DNA of 60,702 bases, from NCBI RefSeq assembly GCF_012102745.1, contig NZ_JAAVSY010000015.1:1-60702 (forward strand), in the 5' to 3' direction. Under the pieces are notes generated by a model, which saw only the letters and a list, made by a program, of their open reading frames with translations, made no database searches and was not told the DNA's origin. This stretch comes from Haematospirillum sp. H4485. GTDB taxonomy: Bacteria; Pseudomonadota; Alphaproteobacteria; Rhodospirillales; Rhodospirillaceae. Within the stretch, counting starts at the first letter, position 1, and each line of letters begins with the position of its first letter. A program made the translations under genes and the position numbers. Below, piece by piece: positions 28,295 through 37,456 of this stretch.

Positions 28295-31200
28295 CTAGAA
28301 CCGTGCCAGAACGGAGACAATGAAGCGTGTTTGCCTGCCTCCCTGCCCGTCTTTTGTTATGTCACGGGTCAAGCGTGGCGTGACATCGATATAGGACTGA
28401 TGCGCATGGCTTGCGGAATCATTATACCATAGACGCCAGTGTAGCCCGATACCACTGCGGGCAATGGTGTCGTCCAAGGTGCTTGTCCCGGTGTGAGATC
28501 CTCCGATCAGGGCAAACGGTGCTGCTATATAAGGTGTGCCCATGCGCCATTTTCCTCCCAGCCGGAGTTCGCTGCTGACAAGCCGAGCCTTCGATTTCTC
28601 CAGAAACCGTCCGGCATCCACATAAAAGCTGTAATACGGTGTCCAGGCAGGTTCATCGGGTGGTATGTCCATGCTGCTGCTCAGGCCATAGCTTACACGA
28701 ACCAGCGTGTTGTCTTCTGTTTTGGATCCGATGGAAAACAGGCGTTCAGCTGCCAGGTTGAAGTCATGCTCGCGCAGGGGCTTCCAGCGTAGGCCCGCCC
28801 CGGCCTGTGTGGTGTGTTTATCAGGCACGGGAGAGGCACCGTTTATGGTCCCCCAGAACAGGCGTCCGGTGATGGCAAGGGTGCGTCCGTCGCGATAGCC
28901 AACAGAGGGAGGTCTCCATGCTAGTTCCACGCCGCCTTGTGCCTCGTTCAGGGCATCGCCGACCGGGCTTGTTGTGCGCCGGCATGAGCTGGCTTGTGGG
29001 CAGACTGTAGTATAGCCCTGTAACGCCAGATTATCGTTCAAAATGCTGTTTTGTCGCCTTAGCCCCCAAATATGGGCGCGGTTCTGAACGGGTGTGTATT
29101 GGCGCATGGCTGCATACAGGCGCTCATCCTCTATAACATCGGAGAAAGCATCCTGCGCGCCTTGAGTATCACCAAGAGCCGCACGGGTATAACCCAGATC
29201 CTCCCGCGCGGAGAGCTGGTCCGCATTCACACCGGTAATATGACTGAGCAAGGGCTCTGCTTGTTCGTGATCGCCCATGTCACGGGCCGCATAGGCATAG
29301 GCCAGACCCAGGGCTTCGTTGTCCGGGGTGACTTGATACGCTGATTCCAGGGTGTGAAATGCCTGTTCCAGCTGGCCCTGCCGTCGTTCGACTACGGCTT
29401 GCTCCAGACGTCGGCCGCTGGTTGGATTGGTTGTGTTCAAGGTCTGGTATACCTGTATCGCTTCCTGGTCCCGACCGGCTGCGGCCAGCGCCCTGGCCCA
29501 CGTTTCCAGATGCACGGGTTTCAGATCATCGGGTAGTTTTGCGGCTTCAAGTGCATCAATTTGTTGCAGGGCGCTTTCAGCCTCCCCTGCCCCCAGCAGA
29601 GCCTGCGCCAGCCGTAACTGTAGAACGGGGTCATATTGCCCCGACAGGGCCTTTTTCCAGTGACTGGCGGCCAAGTCTGGTCGTCCCGTATCGTAGTACA
29701 GGTAGCCCAGCGACGCGTTGACCAGGTTTCTTGTTCCGGTCGAGAGGCTGCGGGGTCCAGAAGAATCCAGCAGGGATCTTTCGTAGAAATCAGCAGCAGG
29801 TCCCTTGCGGTTTGCCCTGTCCAGTGCTGTTGCCAGAAGAACATGAACCCTGGGGCTTTGTTCGTGCTGCAATGTTTCCCACATCAGCCGGACGGCTTCC
29901 TTCGTTTCCTTGTCTTCCAGAAGGACGAAGGCAAGATCCAGCCGTTGATCAACAGAGATCAGTCCGCGATGGTACAGGTCTTGCAGAGCTTTCTTGCGTT
30001 GCTGGTTTTTTTGTGTGGCGGTCCCGCTTTCAGCCAGTGCCGTCAGGGCTTGGCGTACAGCTTCGTTCTCCGGGCTGATTTTTTCTAGAATGCGGCGCGC
30101 AACACGCTCTACCGACGACCATTCCTGTGCCCCTTTCCAGCGAACAAGCGCTTCGATAGCTGTTCTTGCGGCGGCTTCATGATCCAGATGGGCGGCCTGC
30201 TCCAGCGCCTCGGCTGATCCGCGGATATTGCCCTCGGCCCACCGTGCATCGGCCAGCGAGACCAGCGTGTCCTTGTCGGATTGCAGTTGTGCCAAGGTTT
30301 CAAGTGTCTTTGTACGTGCAGAGGTGTCCCCTGCCCGTCTTTGCGCTTCTGCCAGAAGCTGCAGAAGTGCGGGCGTATCACCGATGGTGTGCCGGAGTTC
30401 CTCCAGACAGCGCACGGACTCTTCCGGGGTATTCTGTTCAAGATGTGCTGCACACAGGGACAGGCGGTGTGCGTTGATGACATCAGCCCGGTTCGGTGTC
30501 TGAAGGTTTTGTTCCTGTTCGACCCGCTGCAGTACCAGGCCGGCGTCCTTGATACGCTTGGACGAGATCGCGGTCAGAACCACAGAATTCAGTGTATCCG
30601 GGCTTTGGTCCAGCTCCAGCGCCTTGATAAAGAGTTCCAGCGCTTGTTCTTCTTGTCCGGCATCCAGACGGATGAAGGCTGCCCGTTTCAGTGACAGGGC
30701 CCGGTCTGCTGCCCCAAGGCGAAGCCCTGCCACAGCTTCAAGGGTCTGTGCCGCTTCTTCCCGAAGGCCACCCCGGGCCAAGAGATCAGCCAATACCTGC
30801 AAGTCAGATGGATTACTGCTGTTCCGAAGTGGTTTGTACAGTTCAATGGCTTGTTCGTGGTGGTCGCTGCGGCTGGCAGCTTCCGCCAAAAGGCCAAGGA
30901 CAGCGGGGGAATGCCCAAGGCGCTCCCGTCTTGGCCAGACAAGCGCGTAGGCTTCCTCTGGCTTGTCCTGTCGTAGCAGGAGAAAGCCAAGGTCTACGGC
31001 TGCGGCATCCCCTATGGACTGTTCCGTATCCTGGTTCCGGGTCAGTTGGAGCAAGCGTTCGGCTGCTTCCCGGTCGCGTTTGGCCAGAACCAGGATCCGG
31101 GCTGCTGCCAATTGCTCCTGTGGGGTCAATGCTCTTTTATGCGTGAGTGCTTCCAGATCATCCATTGCTTTTTGTAGTCCGACACTGTTCGGTGCCGTGC

Positions 31201-31711
31201 GCGTCTGTAGCTCCAGAGCCCGTAGTTGTTCATCCACACTCAGCGTGGCGCTCCCCATGGCCTGTGTCAGTTCCGCCGCGGCCTCTTCACGGTGCCCCAA
31301 GGTTTGCAGGGCTGTTGCGCGAAACAAACGTAGCAGGCTGAAATCAGGCACAACTTCCGTCAACGGTGTACTCAGCCGCAAAACATCGGCTGGTTTCTGT
31401 AGCTCTGCAGCCAGGACAGTCGCACGCCAGCGCATGACGTGGGCTTCCGGTATAAGGGTCAGTCCTTTTTCCAACTCCTGCAGGGCTTCCTCCTTGCGAT
31501 CACCTTGGATAAGGGCTCGAGCCTTTTCTTCGTACGGGAAGGTCCGGTGTCGCAGCCATTCACGCTCCATGAAGTTTTGTTCCGGCAGCATTTGTATCAG
31601 CCGTTTCTCGGCTGTTGGTGCCTGCTGGGCCTGAGCACATGGTCCATACAGCAGGCAGCTTCCGATCATGCTGGCCAGAATCCAGCCCGGTATGTGTCCT
31701 TGCCTTATCAT
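28295..31711 (-). CDS. nfrA: NfrA-like outer-membrane polysaccharide export protein
   Basis: A 1138-residue protein with a signal peptide (ILASMIGSCLLYGPCAQA) and many TPR-like helical repeats over about residues 40-870 (for example EALQELEKGLTLIPEAHVMRWRA and EEAAAELTQAMG). The C-terminal part of about 250 residues ends in an outer-membrane beta-barrel (QTRFIVSVLARF, aromatic last residue). This is the layout of NfrA, the E. coli N4 phage receptor, now regarded as the outer-membrane part of an exopolysaccharide exporter, analogous to BcsC or PgaA. Its ATG overlaps the nfrB stop by 4 nt. It is longer than E. coli NfrA, mostly through extra repeats. Confidence 0.85.
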   Translation of the reverse strand: MIRQGHIPGWILASMIGSCLLYGPCAQAQQAPTAEKRLIQMLPEQNFMEREWLRHRTFPYEEKARALIQGDRKEEALQELEKGLTLIPEAHVMRWRATVLAAELQKPADVLRLSTPLTEVVPDFSLLRLFRATALQTLGHREEAAAELTQAMGSATLSVDEQLRALELQTRTAPNSVGLQKAMDDLEALTHKRALTPQEQLAAARILVLAKRDREAAERLLQLTRNQDTEQSIGDAAAVDLGFLLLRQDKPEEAYALVWPRRERLGHSPAVLGLLAEAASRSDHHEQAIELYKPLRNSSNPSDLQVLADLLARGGLREEAAQTLEAVAGLRLGAADRALSLKRAAFIRLDAGQEEQALELFIKALELDQSPDTLNSVVLTAISSKRIKDAGLVLQRVEQEQNLQTPNRADVINAHRLSLCAAHLEQNTPEESVRCLEELRHTIGDTPALLQLLAEAQRRAGDTSARTKTLETLAQLQSDKDTLVSLADARWAEGNIRGSAEALEQAAHLDHEAAARTAIEALVRWKGAQEWSSVERVARRILEKISPENEAVRQALTALAESGTATQKNQQRKKALQDLYHRGLISVDQRLDLAFVLLEDKETKEAVRLMWETLQHEQSPRVHVLLATALDRANRKGPAADFYERSLLDSSGPRSLSTGTRNLVNASLGYLYYDTGRPDLAASHWKKALSGQYDPVLQLRLAQALLGAGEAESALQQIDALEAAKLPDDLKPVHLETWARALAAAGRDQEAIQVYQTLNTTNPTSGRRLEQAVVERRQGQLEQAFHTLESAYQVTPDNEALGLAYAYAARDMGDHEQAEPLLSHITGVNADQLSAREDLGYTRAALGDTQGAQDAFSDVIEDERLYAAMRQYTPVQNRAHIWGLRRQNSILNDNLALQGYTTVCPQASSCRRTTSPVGDALNEAQGGVELAWRPPSVGYRDGRTLAITGRLFWGTINGASPVPDKHTTQAGAGLRWKPLREHDFNLAAERLFSIGSKTEDNTLVRVSYGLSSSMDIPPDEPAWTPYYSFYVDAGRFLEKSKARLVSSELRLGGKWRMGTPYIAAPFALIGGSHTGTSTLDDTIARSGIGLHWRLWYNDSASHAHQSYIDVTPRLTRDITKDGQGGRQTRFIVSVLARF

Positions 31712-33981
31712 GCTGGCCTGTTGCCTTGGTCCTGGAAGTCTTTCAGCATTTGTTCCGAGATATGCCCCTGCTCAACCAGAATGACCCCGACAGGTCGTTC
31801 GCTTTTCTTGGACAAGGCAAAAGCCTTCTCTACGTCATCAGTGGAGCAGATATTGTTTTCTGCTAGCCAGCGACCCAAAGGAATACCAGCGGCTGCCGCT
31901 TTCTTGACAGCATCATCCAGCGCGGCTTGTGAGGGAAGCAGGTCCAGATCCAGAAGGATCTGCCCCATCGGTTTATAGGAGCGTCTTTGTTCACGCAGGG
32001 CACCGGCCAGCATTTCAGCTGTGATAACGCCCGCTTCGACCAAGCGTTGCCCCAGCGGTGGCCCCGCCGCTCCCTTGCCCTTTGCAGCATCTTCGGGGAT
32101 ACCGCCATAACGTCGGTGAATGGCAAACAGGATTTCGCTGGATACAGCCAGACAGAATTCGGCTCGCCCGCCAATCGCTGTTTCAACCGTCTCAACCTGT
32201 TCCTGCGTGGGAACAGACAGGGCGGCCACCATAAGGTTCCCTGATGCGGACAAGCCAACGGGGAACATGCTGAACTGTTTGGCCAGAGAAGCCGGGAAAC
32301 GCTGCAAAATGGTATCGGGTACGCTGAAGGGATCGATAGCGCGCACCTCCAGCCTGACCTGCATGCCAAGAACTTCCAGAAACTGGTCCTGGTTCACCAG
32401 CCCCATTTCCATCAGGATATTGCCGATGGTACCCCCTTTTTCCTTCTGCATGGCCAAGGCTTGTTCCAGTTGGGCGGGGGTAATGAACTGGCGCTCGATC
32501 ATCAGGTCGCCGATCCGGCGCCGATAAAGCTTCAGGTGTGCTTCATCAGGGTATTCATGTGATGTTTTGTCCCAGCCGATCTTTTCCCCTGTGCGCAGGT
32601 GTTGGCCGAACATGCGCAGGGCCCGTATTACGGCACAATAATTTATGGCGATAGCCCACAAATAGCGCGGGATAACCATGGGGATGGCAGACCATCCATA
32701 GTATTTGTGTGTCCAGTAGTGGCGCTGGAAAAGACGGTAGGCCAGCAGCACCTGGTTAATCCACACAACAAGCCAGAACGGGCTGTCATCAGGAAGAACA
32801 GGAGCCGGTTGGTAACTGTCTTCCATGGACCATGTCCACAGAACAATGCCAAGATGCACCAGTACAACAAAGATCCCGAACGGAGCAGCGTGGCTCAGCA
32901 CCACCATTTTCCGGTCCCGCATCAGGAGATAGCGGATTGCCCAGGATCCATCCCATCCGAAGTTGCGCCATCCCTGCAAGGCAATGCCGATTGTCCAGCG
33001 GCTCTTCTGGCGTACGGCAGCCCAGAAGGAATTGGGGAAGTATTCACGTGTGCAGATGTAGTCAACGATTGCGACCAGCTGTTCTTTCCCGGTCAGCCAT
33101 TGTTTTCGTGATACGGTACGGACAAAAGGCACGCGTGCAAAAATCTGCTTCATGCCTGCTTTCTTGAGGCGGAGCGAAAATTCGTAATCTTCGGTCAACG
33201 TGCCGGTGTTGAACACCTCTCCCTGTTCTGTCCGTGCGGCATCCATGGCCCGTCGGGAGTAGGCTGTTCCCACCCCTGCCCCCGGAACAACCCCGGCCAG
33301 GAATTCACGGACAATGATTTCTTTGCTGTGAAGCTCGGCGAACTCGTCCATGTAGTGGCCGCCGGTCAGATCATGCCATGGACGTTCCAGAGAGATGACC
33401 GGCGTTTGTACCAGGTCAAAGCGCGGGATCAGGAAGTTGAAAAGCTTCAGGCTGAGCGGATGCACGATGTCTTCTGCATCCTGCATGACGATAACCTCGA
33501 AGCGCATTCCGTTGGCTTGCTCGTATTCTGTAATCCCCTTGACAATCCAGTTCAGGCAATCAGCCTTGCAGGTTGGTCCTGGTAATGGAGTGATGATGTG
33601 ATGGACATTCCCCAGCGTAGAGCACAGCTTTTCAACTTCTTTCCCGGTATCCGGATCATTGGGGTAGGTTCCGACGAAAACATGGAAGTTTGAATAGTCC
33701 AGTGTGCGGAACATATTGCTGAGCGAGGAGTAAATAATCCCGGATTCCTGCCATGAGGGGAACATCAAGGCTACAGGCTGTTGCTGTGCGCGGTGTAGAA
33801 CCTCTATGGCCATTGGCTTGGAGCGCCGGAAGACAAACAGGCTTTTGTAGATCCAGCGCCCGAAGAAGATAATGTCAATGACCAGGTCATCAAGATTGGA
33901 GCCCATATAGACCAGCATCACGAAGATAAAGCCCAGCTCCGTGAGCAGGAGGACGGCGGCTGACAAGTCGGTCATGGGCAT
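31708..33981 (-). CDS. nfrB: NfrB-like GT2 polysaccharide synthase with MshEN domains
   Basis: A 757-residue inner-membrane glycosyltransferase. The GT2 core has a VIVMQDAEDIVHP (D-x-D-like) motif, TEDYEFSLRLKKAGMK (TED) and RQKSRWTIGIALQGW (Q-x-x-R-W), flanked by membrane helices at the N-terminus and about residues 365-460. The cytosolic C-terminus holds MshEN-like modules: RIGDLMIERQFITPAQLEQA and IGNILMEMGLVNQDQFLEVL, then a second set with LGQRLVEAGVITAEMLAGAL and GRWLAENNICSTDDVEKA. MshEN domains bind c-di-GMP, so activity is probably c-di-GMP dependent, as reported for E. coli NfrB. First gene of the nfrBA operon. Confidence 0.88.
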   Translation of the reverse strand: MPMTDLSAAVLLLTELGFIFVMLVYMGSNLDDLVIDIIFFGRWIYKSLFVFRRSKPMAIEVLHRAQQQPVALMFPSWQESGIIYSSLSNMFRTLDYSNFHVFVGTYPNDPDTGKEVEKLCSTLGNVHHIITPLPGPTCKADCLNWIVKGITEYEQANGMRFEVIVMQDAEDIVHPLSLKLFNFLIPRFDLVQTPVISLERPWHDLTGGHYMDEFAELHSKEIIVREFLAGVVPGAGVGTAYSRRAMDAARTEQGEVFNTGTLTEDYEFSLRLKKAGMKQIFARVPFVRTVSRKQWLTGKEQLVAIVDYICTREYFPNSFWAAVRQKSRWTIGIALQGWRNFGWDGSWAIRYLLMRDRKMVVLSHAAPFGIFVVLVHLGIVLWTWSMEDSYQPAPVLPDDSPFWLVVWINQVLLAYRLFQRHYWTHKYYGWSAIPMVIPRYLWAIAINYCAVIRALRMFGQHLRTGEKIGWDKTSHEYPDEAHLKLYRRRIGDLMIERQFITPAQLEQALAMQKEKGGTIGNILMEMGLVNQDQFLEVLGMQVRLEVRAIDPFSVPDTILQRFPASLAKQFSMFPVGLSASGNLMVAALSVPTQEQVETVETAIGGRAEFCLAVSSEILFAIHRRYGGIPEDAAKGKGAAGPPLGQRLVEAGVITAEMLAGALREQRRSYKPMGQILLDLDLLPSQAALDDAVKKAAAAGIPLGRWLAENNICSTDDVEKAFALSKKSERPVGVILVEQGHISEQMLKDFQDQGNRPA

Positions 33982-34022
33982 GTGATGCGGCCTGCTTTAC
34001 TGTCATGCTCCCGCGTGGTGCT

Positions 34023-34589
34023 TTAATTTCGATCTGCGTTGTCCAAGGCCATTTCTATGGCGCCGGTAATTTTGGGATCATCCGGTTTTGTGGTTGGCAA
34101 AAACCAGTCCAGCAGGCGTCCGTCCGGACCAATCAGATATTTATGGAAATTCCAGCGCGGGATTCCCGCTGCTCCGGTTTGTTGCGCGGCCCATTGATAG
34201 AACGGATGGGCATTGTCGCCGCTGACAACGTTGCGTTCTGTCAGTGGAAACGAGACGTTAAAGGTTGTTTCACAGAAGGTCTTGATTTCAGGGTTACTGC
34301 CCGGTTCCTGTTCCCCGAAATCATTGGATGGCACGCCAATGACCACCAATCCTTTGCCACGGTCCTTGTACGTATTCCAGATTTTCTCCAGGCCCTCGTA
34401 TTGGGGTGTGAATCCGCAGCGGGATGCCGTGTTGACAACAAGAACAACACGGCCCGCATAGGACTGCAATGGCATCGGGGTTCCGTCAATCGAAGTGAAG
34501 GTATAATCCCAAGCGCTGCCCTGCCCGGCCACGGCGTTTCCGCTTCCCAGAAACAGCCCCAGTATGGCTGAACATAATTTTCTGAACAT
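34023..34589 (-). CDS. Periplasmic glutathione peroxidase
   Basis: A 188-residue thioredoxin-fold peroxidase of the GPx family, reducing hydroperoxides. It has the peroxidatic Cys in VVNTASRCGFTPQYEGLE, the Gln-containing LVVIGVPSNDFGEQEPG, and the WNFHKYLIGPDG signature, so the Cys/Gln/Trp/Asn triad set is present. An N-terminal signal sequence (LCSAILGLFLGSGNAVA) indicates export, which is less common than the cytosolic form. It uses Cys, not selenocysteine. It is flanked by the P-type ATPase gene (49 bp upstream) and nfrB. The start is the ATG at 34587-34589. Confidence 0.92.
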   Translation of the reverse strand: MFRKLCSAILGLFLGSGNAVAGQGSAWDYTFTSIDGTPMPLQSYAGRVVLVVNTASRCGFTPQYEGLEKIWNTYKDRGKGLVVIGVPSNDFGEQEPGSNPEIKTFCETTFNVSFPLTERNVVSGDNAHPFYQWAAQQTGAAGIPRWNFHKYLIGPDGRLLDWFLPTTKPDDPKITGAIEMALDNADRN

Positions 34590-34638
34590 GCGGCGTCCCC
34601 TGGATCATGATCCACCCCATTCCACGTTAACCTGTCTT

Positions 34639-36843
34639 TCAGACAGAAGCTACCTGGTTCTGTTTGTGGTGATGATGGGAATGGGGTTGGTTCTCGCCGG
34701 CCCCTTGGCTGCCATTCCGGATTGGTTGAAATCCAAGCAGACGCAGTGCATTCAATGTTACCAAGATGGTTGCGCCGGTATCGGCAAAGACGGCCATCCA
34801 TAACGTGGTCGTGCCGGTCACTGCCCCGGCCAGGAAGAGAGTCTTCAGGCCAAGGGCAAGGGCAATGTTCTGCCAGATATTGCGTATGGTTGCCTTTGAG
34901 AGAGTCACGAGATCAACGATACCGCCAACACGATTTCCCAGCAGAGCTGCATCGGCCGTCTCCAGTGCAACATCGGTTCCGCTTCCCATGGCAACACCAA
35001 CCGAGGCAACAGCCAAGGCCGGTGCATCATTGATCCCGTCGCCGACCATGGTAACCGGACCAATCCTTTCCAGCTCCCGTATTGTTTTTAGCTTGTCTTC
35101 AGGAAGAAGGTTAGCCTTTGCTTCGATCTCCAGTTCCTTGGCAATGACCGATGCTGTCTTGTGGCTATCCCCTGTGAGCATGACAACATGGATGCCGGCA
35201 TCTTTTAATGATTTGATGGCTGATGCGGCATCAGGGCGCAGCTCGTCGCGTGCAGCAATCAGCCCAAGGACAGATTGCTCTCCATAAAGGATGGCAACTG
35301 TTTTCCCTTGGTCTTCCAGTGCTGCAACCTGATCCATAATGCTTGAGGGTATCCTTTTTTCTTCCAAGGGCATATGGGCTGATCCAATGGTCAGGCACCG
35401 TCCTTCAATGTTGCCCTGTACGCCGTGTCCGGGGAACACGGATATATTCCGGCTTTGCGGTATGGTCAGGTTTTCTTCTTTTGCTTGTTTGATGATGGCC
35501 GAAGCCAGCGGATGAGAAGACCCGGTTTCAAGGGATGCGGCCAAGCGCAGAATGCTTTCCTTGCTTTCTTGTACAGGAACCACATCTGTGATCTGTGGTG
35601 TACCGGAGGTCAGGGTTCCTGTCTTGTCAAAGGCGACCGTACGGGTTTTGCCGATGGCTTCCAGAACAGCGCCTCCCTTGAGCAGGAGCCCCTGCCGTGC
35701 GGCTGTTGATATGCCGGCAGCAACAGCGGCTGGTGTTGAAAGGACCAAGGCGCAGGGGCAGGCAATCAACAGCAGGGATAGGCCACGATAGATCCATGTC
35801 TCCCAGCTTTCTCCAAAGGCAAGCGGCGGAATTGTGATAACAATGCCTGCCAGCAGCATGGCCGCTGGTGTGTAGCGTGCCGAGAAACGATCAATAAGGC
35901 GTGCAAACGGAGCCTTGGTGCTGCGTGCTTCCTCCACCAGCTGGACGATCCGGGCAATCGTTGTGTCCTGTGCGGTTTTCTCGACCCGTATACGGACAGG
36001 GTTTCCGACATTAATGCTGCCAGCATAAACATCTGCATTATGCTTACGGATAACAGGAATAGATTCCCCGGTAATGGGAGATTGGTCAAAAAGTGACCCT
36101 TCGTCGGACATGATTCCATCTGCAGGAACGCGGTCACCTGTCCGGACCAAGACGATTTGTCCCGGCACAAGGCTGTGGGCCTGAATGATCTTGTGCGAGC
36201 CATCTTCTTCTACGATGGCAGTCTGCGGTATCAGGGCCACCAGATCACGGATGCTGCGTCTTGCCCTGTCTGCGGCCAGTCCTTCCAGAAGCTCGCCAAT
36301 CGAGAACAGGAACACAACGGTTGCAGCTTCGCTGGCAGCACCAATAACAAGGGCACCGGTTGCAGCGACAGTCATCAGCATTTGAACCGAGAAGGGATTG
36401 CCTGCCCCGGCAAGGGAGAAGGCTTGGCGAACAAAGGGCAGGAGGCTGAGTGCGGCCGCAATTGTCCATGCTCTGTCTGCCAGTTCAGGGACGATCGTTC
36501 CCACAAGGGCAGCGGTTCCGACCAGTGCGCTGGTTATAGCCACAAGGTGAACGTTCCTGTTGTTTTTCCAGCTGTATGACGTTGGCTCCGTGCCAGGTTC
36601 CTGTGGCGTGACAAACATCCCGAGATTGCGTATTTCGGCCTCAATGTCTGACAGGGACGGGCCTTTGCCCTCCCAGCATGCAATGGTAACAGAGCTGTTG
36701 CTGAAGCTGACCTTTACGTCTTCAACATACGGAATACGTGTCAGGGTCCGTTCCAGTTCTCCCGCGCAACCCGGGCAGTCCATGCCTCCTACGCGTAACC
36801 GCATGATTTTCAGGTCTGCTCTGGAAGACGATATGGGAGACAT
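34639..36843 (-). CDS. zntA: Zn/Cd/Pb-exporting P1B-type ATPase
   Basis: A 734-residue heavy-metal ATPase. The N-terminal HMA domain has GMDCPGCAGELERTL (C-x-x-C). The membrane metal site is IACPCALVLSTPAAV (CPC), followed by the phosphorylation motif FDKTGTLTSG, the nucleotide-domain SSHPLASA, and the hinge VGDGINDAPALA. A His-rich C-terminus (HSHHHHK) may also bind metal. The CPC motif plus C-terminal features favour the ZntA/CadA group (Zn2+, Cd2+, Pb2+) over Cu+. The upstream region carries a MerR-type promoter, fitting metal induction, but no merR/cadR gene is adjacent. The start ATG is at 36841-36843. Confidence 0.92.
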   Translation of the reverse strand: MSPISSSRADLKIMRLRVGGMDCPGCAGELERTLTRIPYVEDVKVSFSNSSVTIACWEGKGPSLSDIEAEIRNLGMFVTPQEPGTEPTSYSWKNNRNVHLVAITSALVGTAALVGTIVPELADRAWTIAAALSLLPFVRQAFSLAGAGNPFSVQMLMTVAATGALVIGAASEAATVVFLFSIGELLEGLAADRARRSIRDLVALIPQTAIVEEDGSHKIIQAHSLVPGQIVLVRTGDRVPADGIMSDEGSLFDQSPITGESIPVIRKHNADVYAGSINVGNPVRIRVEKTAQDTTIARIVQLVEEARSTKAPFARLIDRFSARYTPAAMLLAGIVITIPPLAFGESWETWIYRGLSLLLIACPCALVLSTPAAVAAGISTAARQGLLLKGGAVLEAIGKTRTVAFDKTGTLTSGTPQITDVVPVQESKESILRLAASLETGSSHPLASAIIKQAKEENLTIPQSRNISVFPGHGVQGNIEGRCLTIGSAHMPLEEKRIPSSIMDQVAALEDQGKTVAILYGEQSVLGLIAARDELRPDAASAIKSLKDAGIHVVMLTGDSHKTASVIAKELEIEAKANLLPEDKLKTIRELERIGPVTMVGDGINDAPALAVASVGVAMGSGTDVALETADAALLGNRVGGIVDLVTLSKATIRNIWQNIALALGLKTLFLAGAVTGTTTLWMAVFADTGATILVTLNALRLLGFQPIRNGSQGAGENQPHSHHHHKQNQVASV

Positions 36844-36881
36844 GGCAGTATCCTTGGTAACAAGAAAGTTTGTTTCAACCT

Positions 36882-36912
36882 GTTATGCAGTCTCCAGTCG
36901 CTAGAGGTACAA
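36882..36912 (-). promoter_or_regulatory. MerR-family (ZntR/CadR-like) promoter of the P-type ATPase
   Basis: On the minus strand TTGTAC (36907-36912) and CATAAC (36882-36887) are -35/-10 elements separated by 19 bp. Between them is CTCTAG-CGA-CTGGAG, an imperfect dyad. Over-long spacers with a central dyad are typical of MerR-regulated metal promoters. Confidence 0.65.
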
Positions 36913-36949
36913 GAGAAATCAAGGAAGCCTAGTGCGGTGTCCCGATGCT

Positions 36950-37366
36950 TCAGGGCACAATGCGCTCTCGCAATTTCTTGGTGTTGGCATGTTTTGTCTT
37001 GTGGTTCAACCGTCGCTCTTGAGACGTCCGTGACGGTTTTGTGGGGCGCCGGATTGCGCGTCGAACAGAAGCGGCGCGAATAAGTTCTATCAGGCGGTGC
37101 AGGGCATCGGCCCTGTTTCTTTCCCTGGTTCTGTAACGTTGTGCCGTAATAACCAGTTCGCCGCGACTGGTCAGCCGCTGGTCAGCCATGCCCAGGAGTC
37201 TGTTCTTCACGTAATCGGGCAGGGATGTTGAGTGGGCAATATCAAAACGCAGCTGGACCGCTGTTTCTACTTTGTTGACGTTCTGTCCACCCGGTCCTGT
37301 TGCCCGTATGAATGTTTCTTGTATTTCATCTTCATCAAGAGTGATGGATGATGTGATGATAATCAT
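36950..37366 (-). CDS. arfB: Peptidyl-tRNA hydrolase ArfB (ribosome rescue)
   Basis: A 138-residue release-factor-like protein that frees stalled ribosomes lacking a stop codon. It has the class I release factor GGQ motif in FIRATGPGGQNVNKVETAVQLRF and the basic disordered C-tail (RRAIRRPTKPSRTSQERRLN and onward) that enters the empty mRNA channel. The length is typical. The ATG at 37364-37366 fits the family start (MIIITSSITLDEDE) but has no good Shine-Dalgarno sequence. It is divergent from the YeeE-type gene; the shared spacer contains the 20-bp palindrome at 37393-37412. Confidence 0.93.
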   Translation of the reverse strand: MIIITSSITLDEDEIQETFIRATGPGGQNVNKVETAVQLRFDIAHSTSLPDYVKNRLLGMADQRLTSRGELVITAQRYRTRERNRADALHRLIELIRAASVRRAIRRPTKPSRTSQERRLNHKTKHANTKKLRERIVP

Positions 37367-37392
37367 GGGGGTAATTCTGGCCTGACCGTACA

Positions 37393-37412
37393 ATTATGCG
37401 ATATCGCATAAT
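37393..37412. promoter_or_regulatory. Candidate parS/operator palindrome, copy 2
   Basis: ATTATGCGATATCGCATAAT is a perfect 20-bp palindrome in the arfB/YeeE divergent spacer. Its inner 16 bp are identical to the palindrome at the end of the parB-like gene (24003-24018). Confidence 0.65.
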
Positions 37413-37456
37413 AGGGGTAAGCCAGAGTCCAGGAAAGATTCTTGGGGGAGCTGGCT

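Noticed and set aside
30963-31634. A 223-codon open frame on the plus strand
   Set aside because: It is antisense to the TPR region of nfrA. Its composition is a Ser/Arg-rich shadow, and it has no ribosome site or recognisable domain.
34023-34589. Selenocysteine glutathione peroxidase
   Set aside because: The peroxidatic position is an ordinary Cys codon, with no in-frame TGA.
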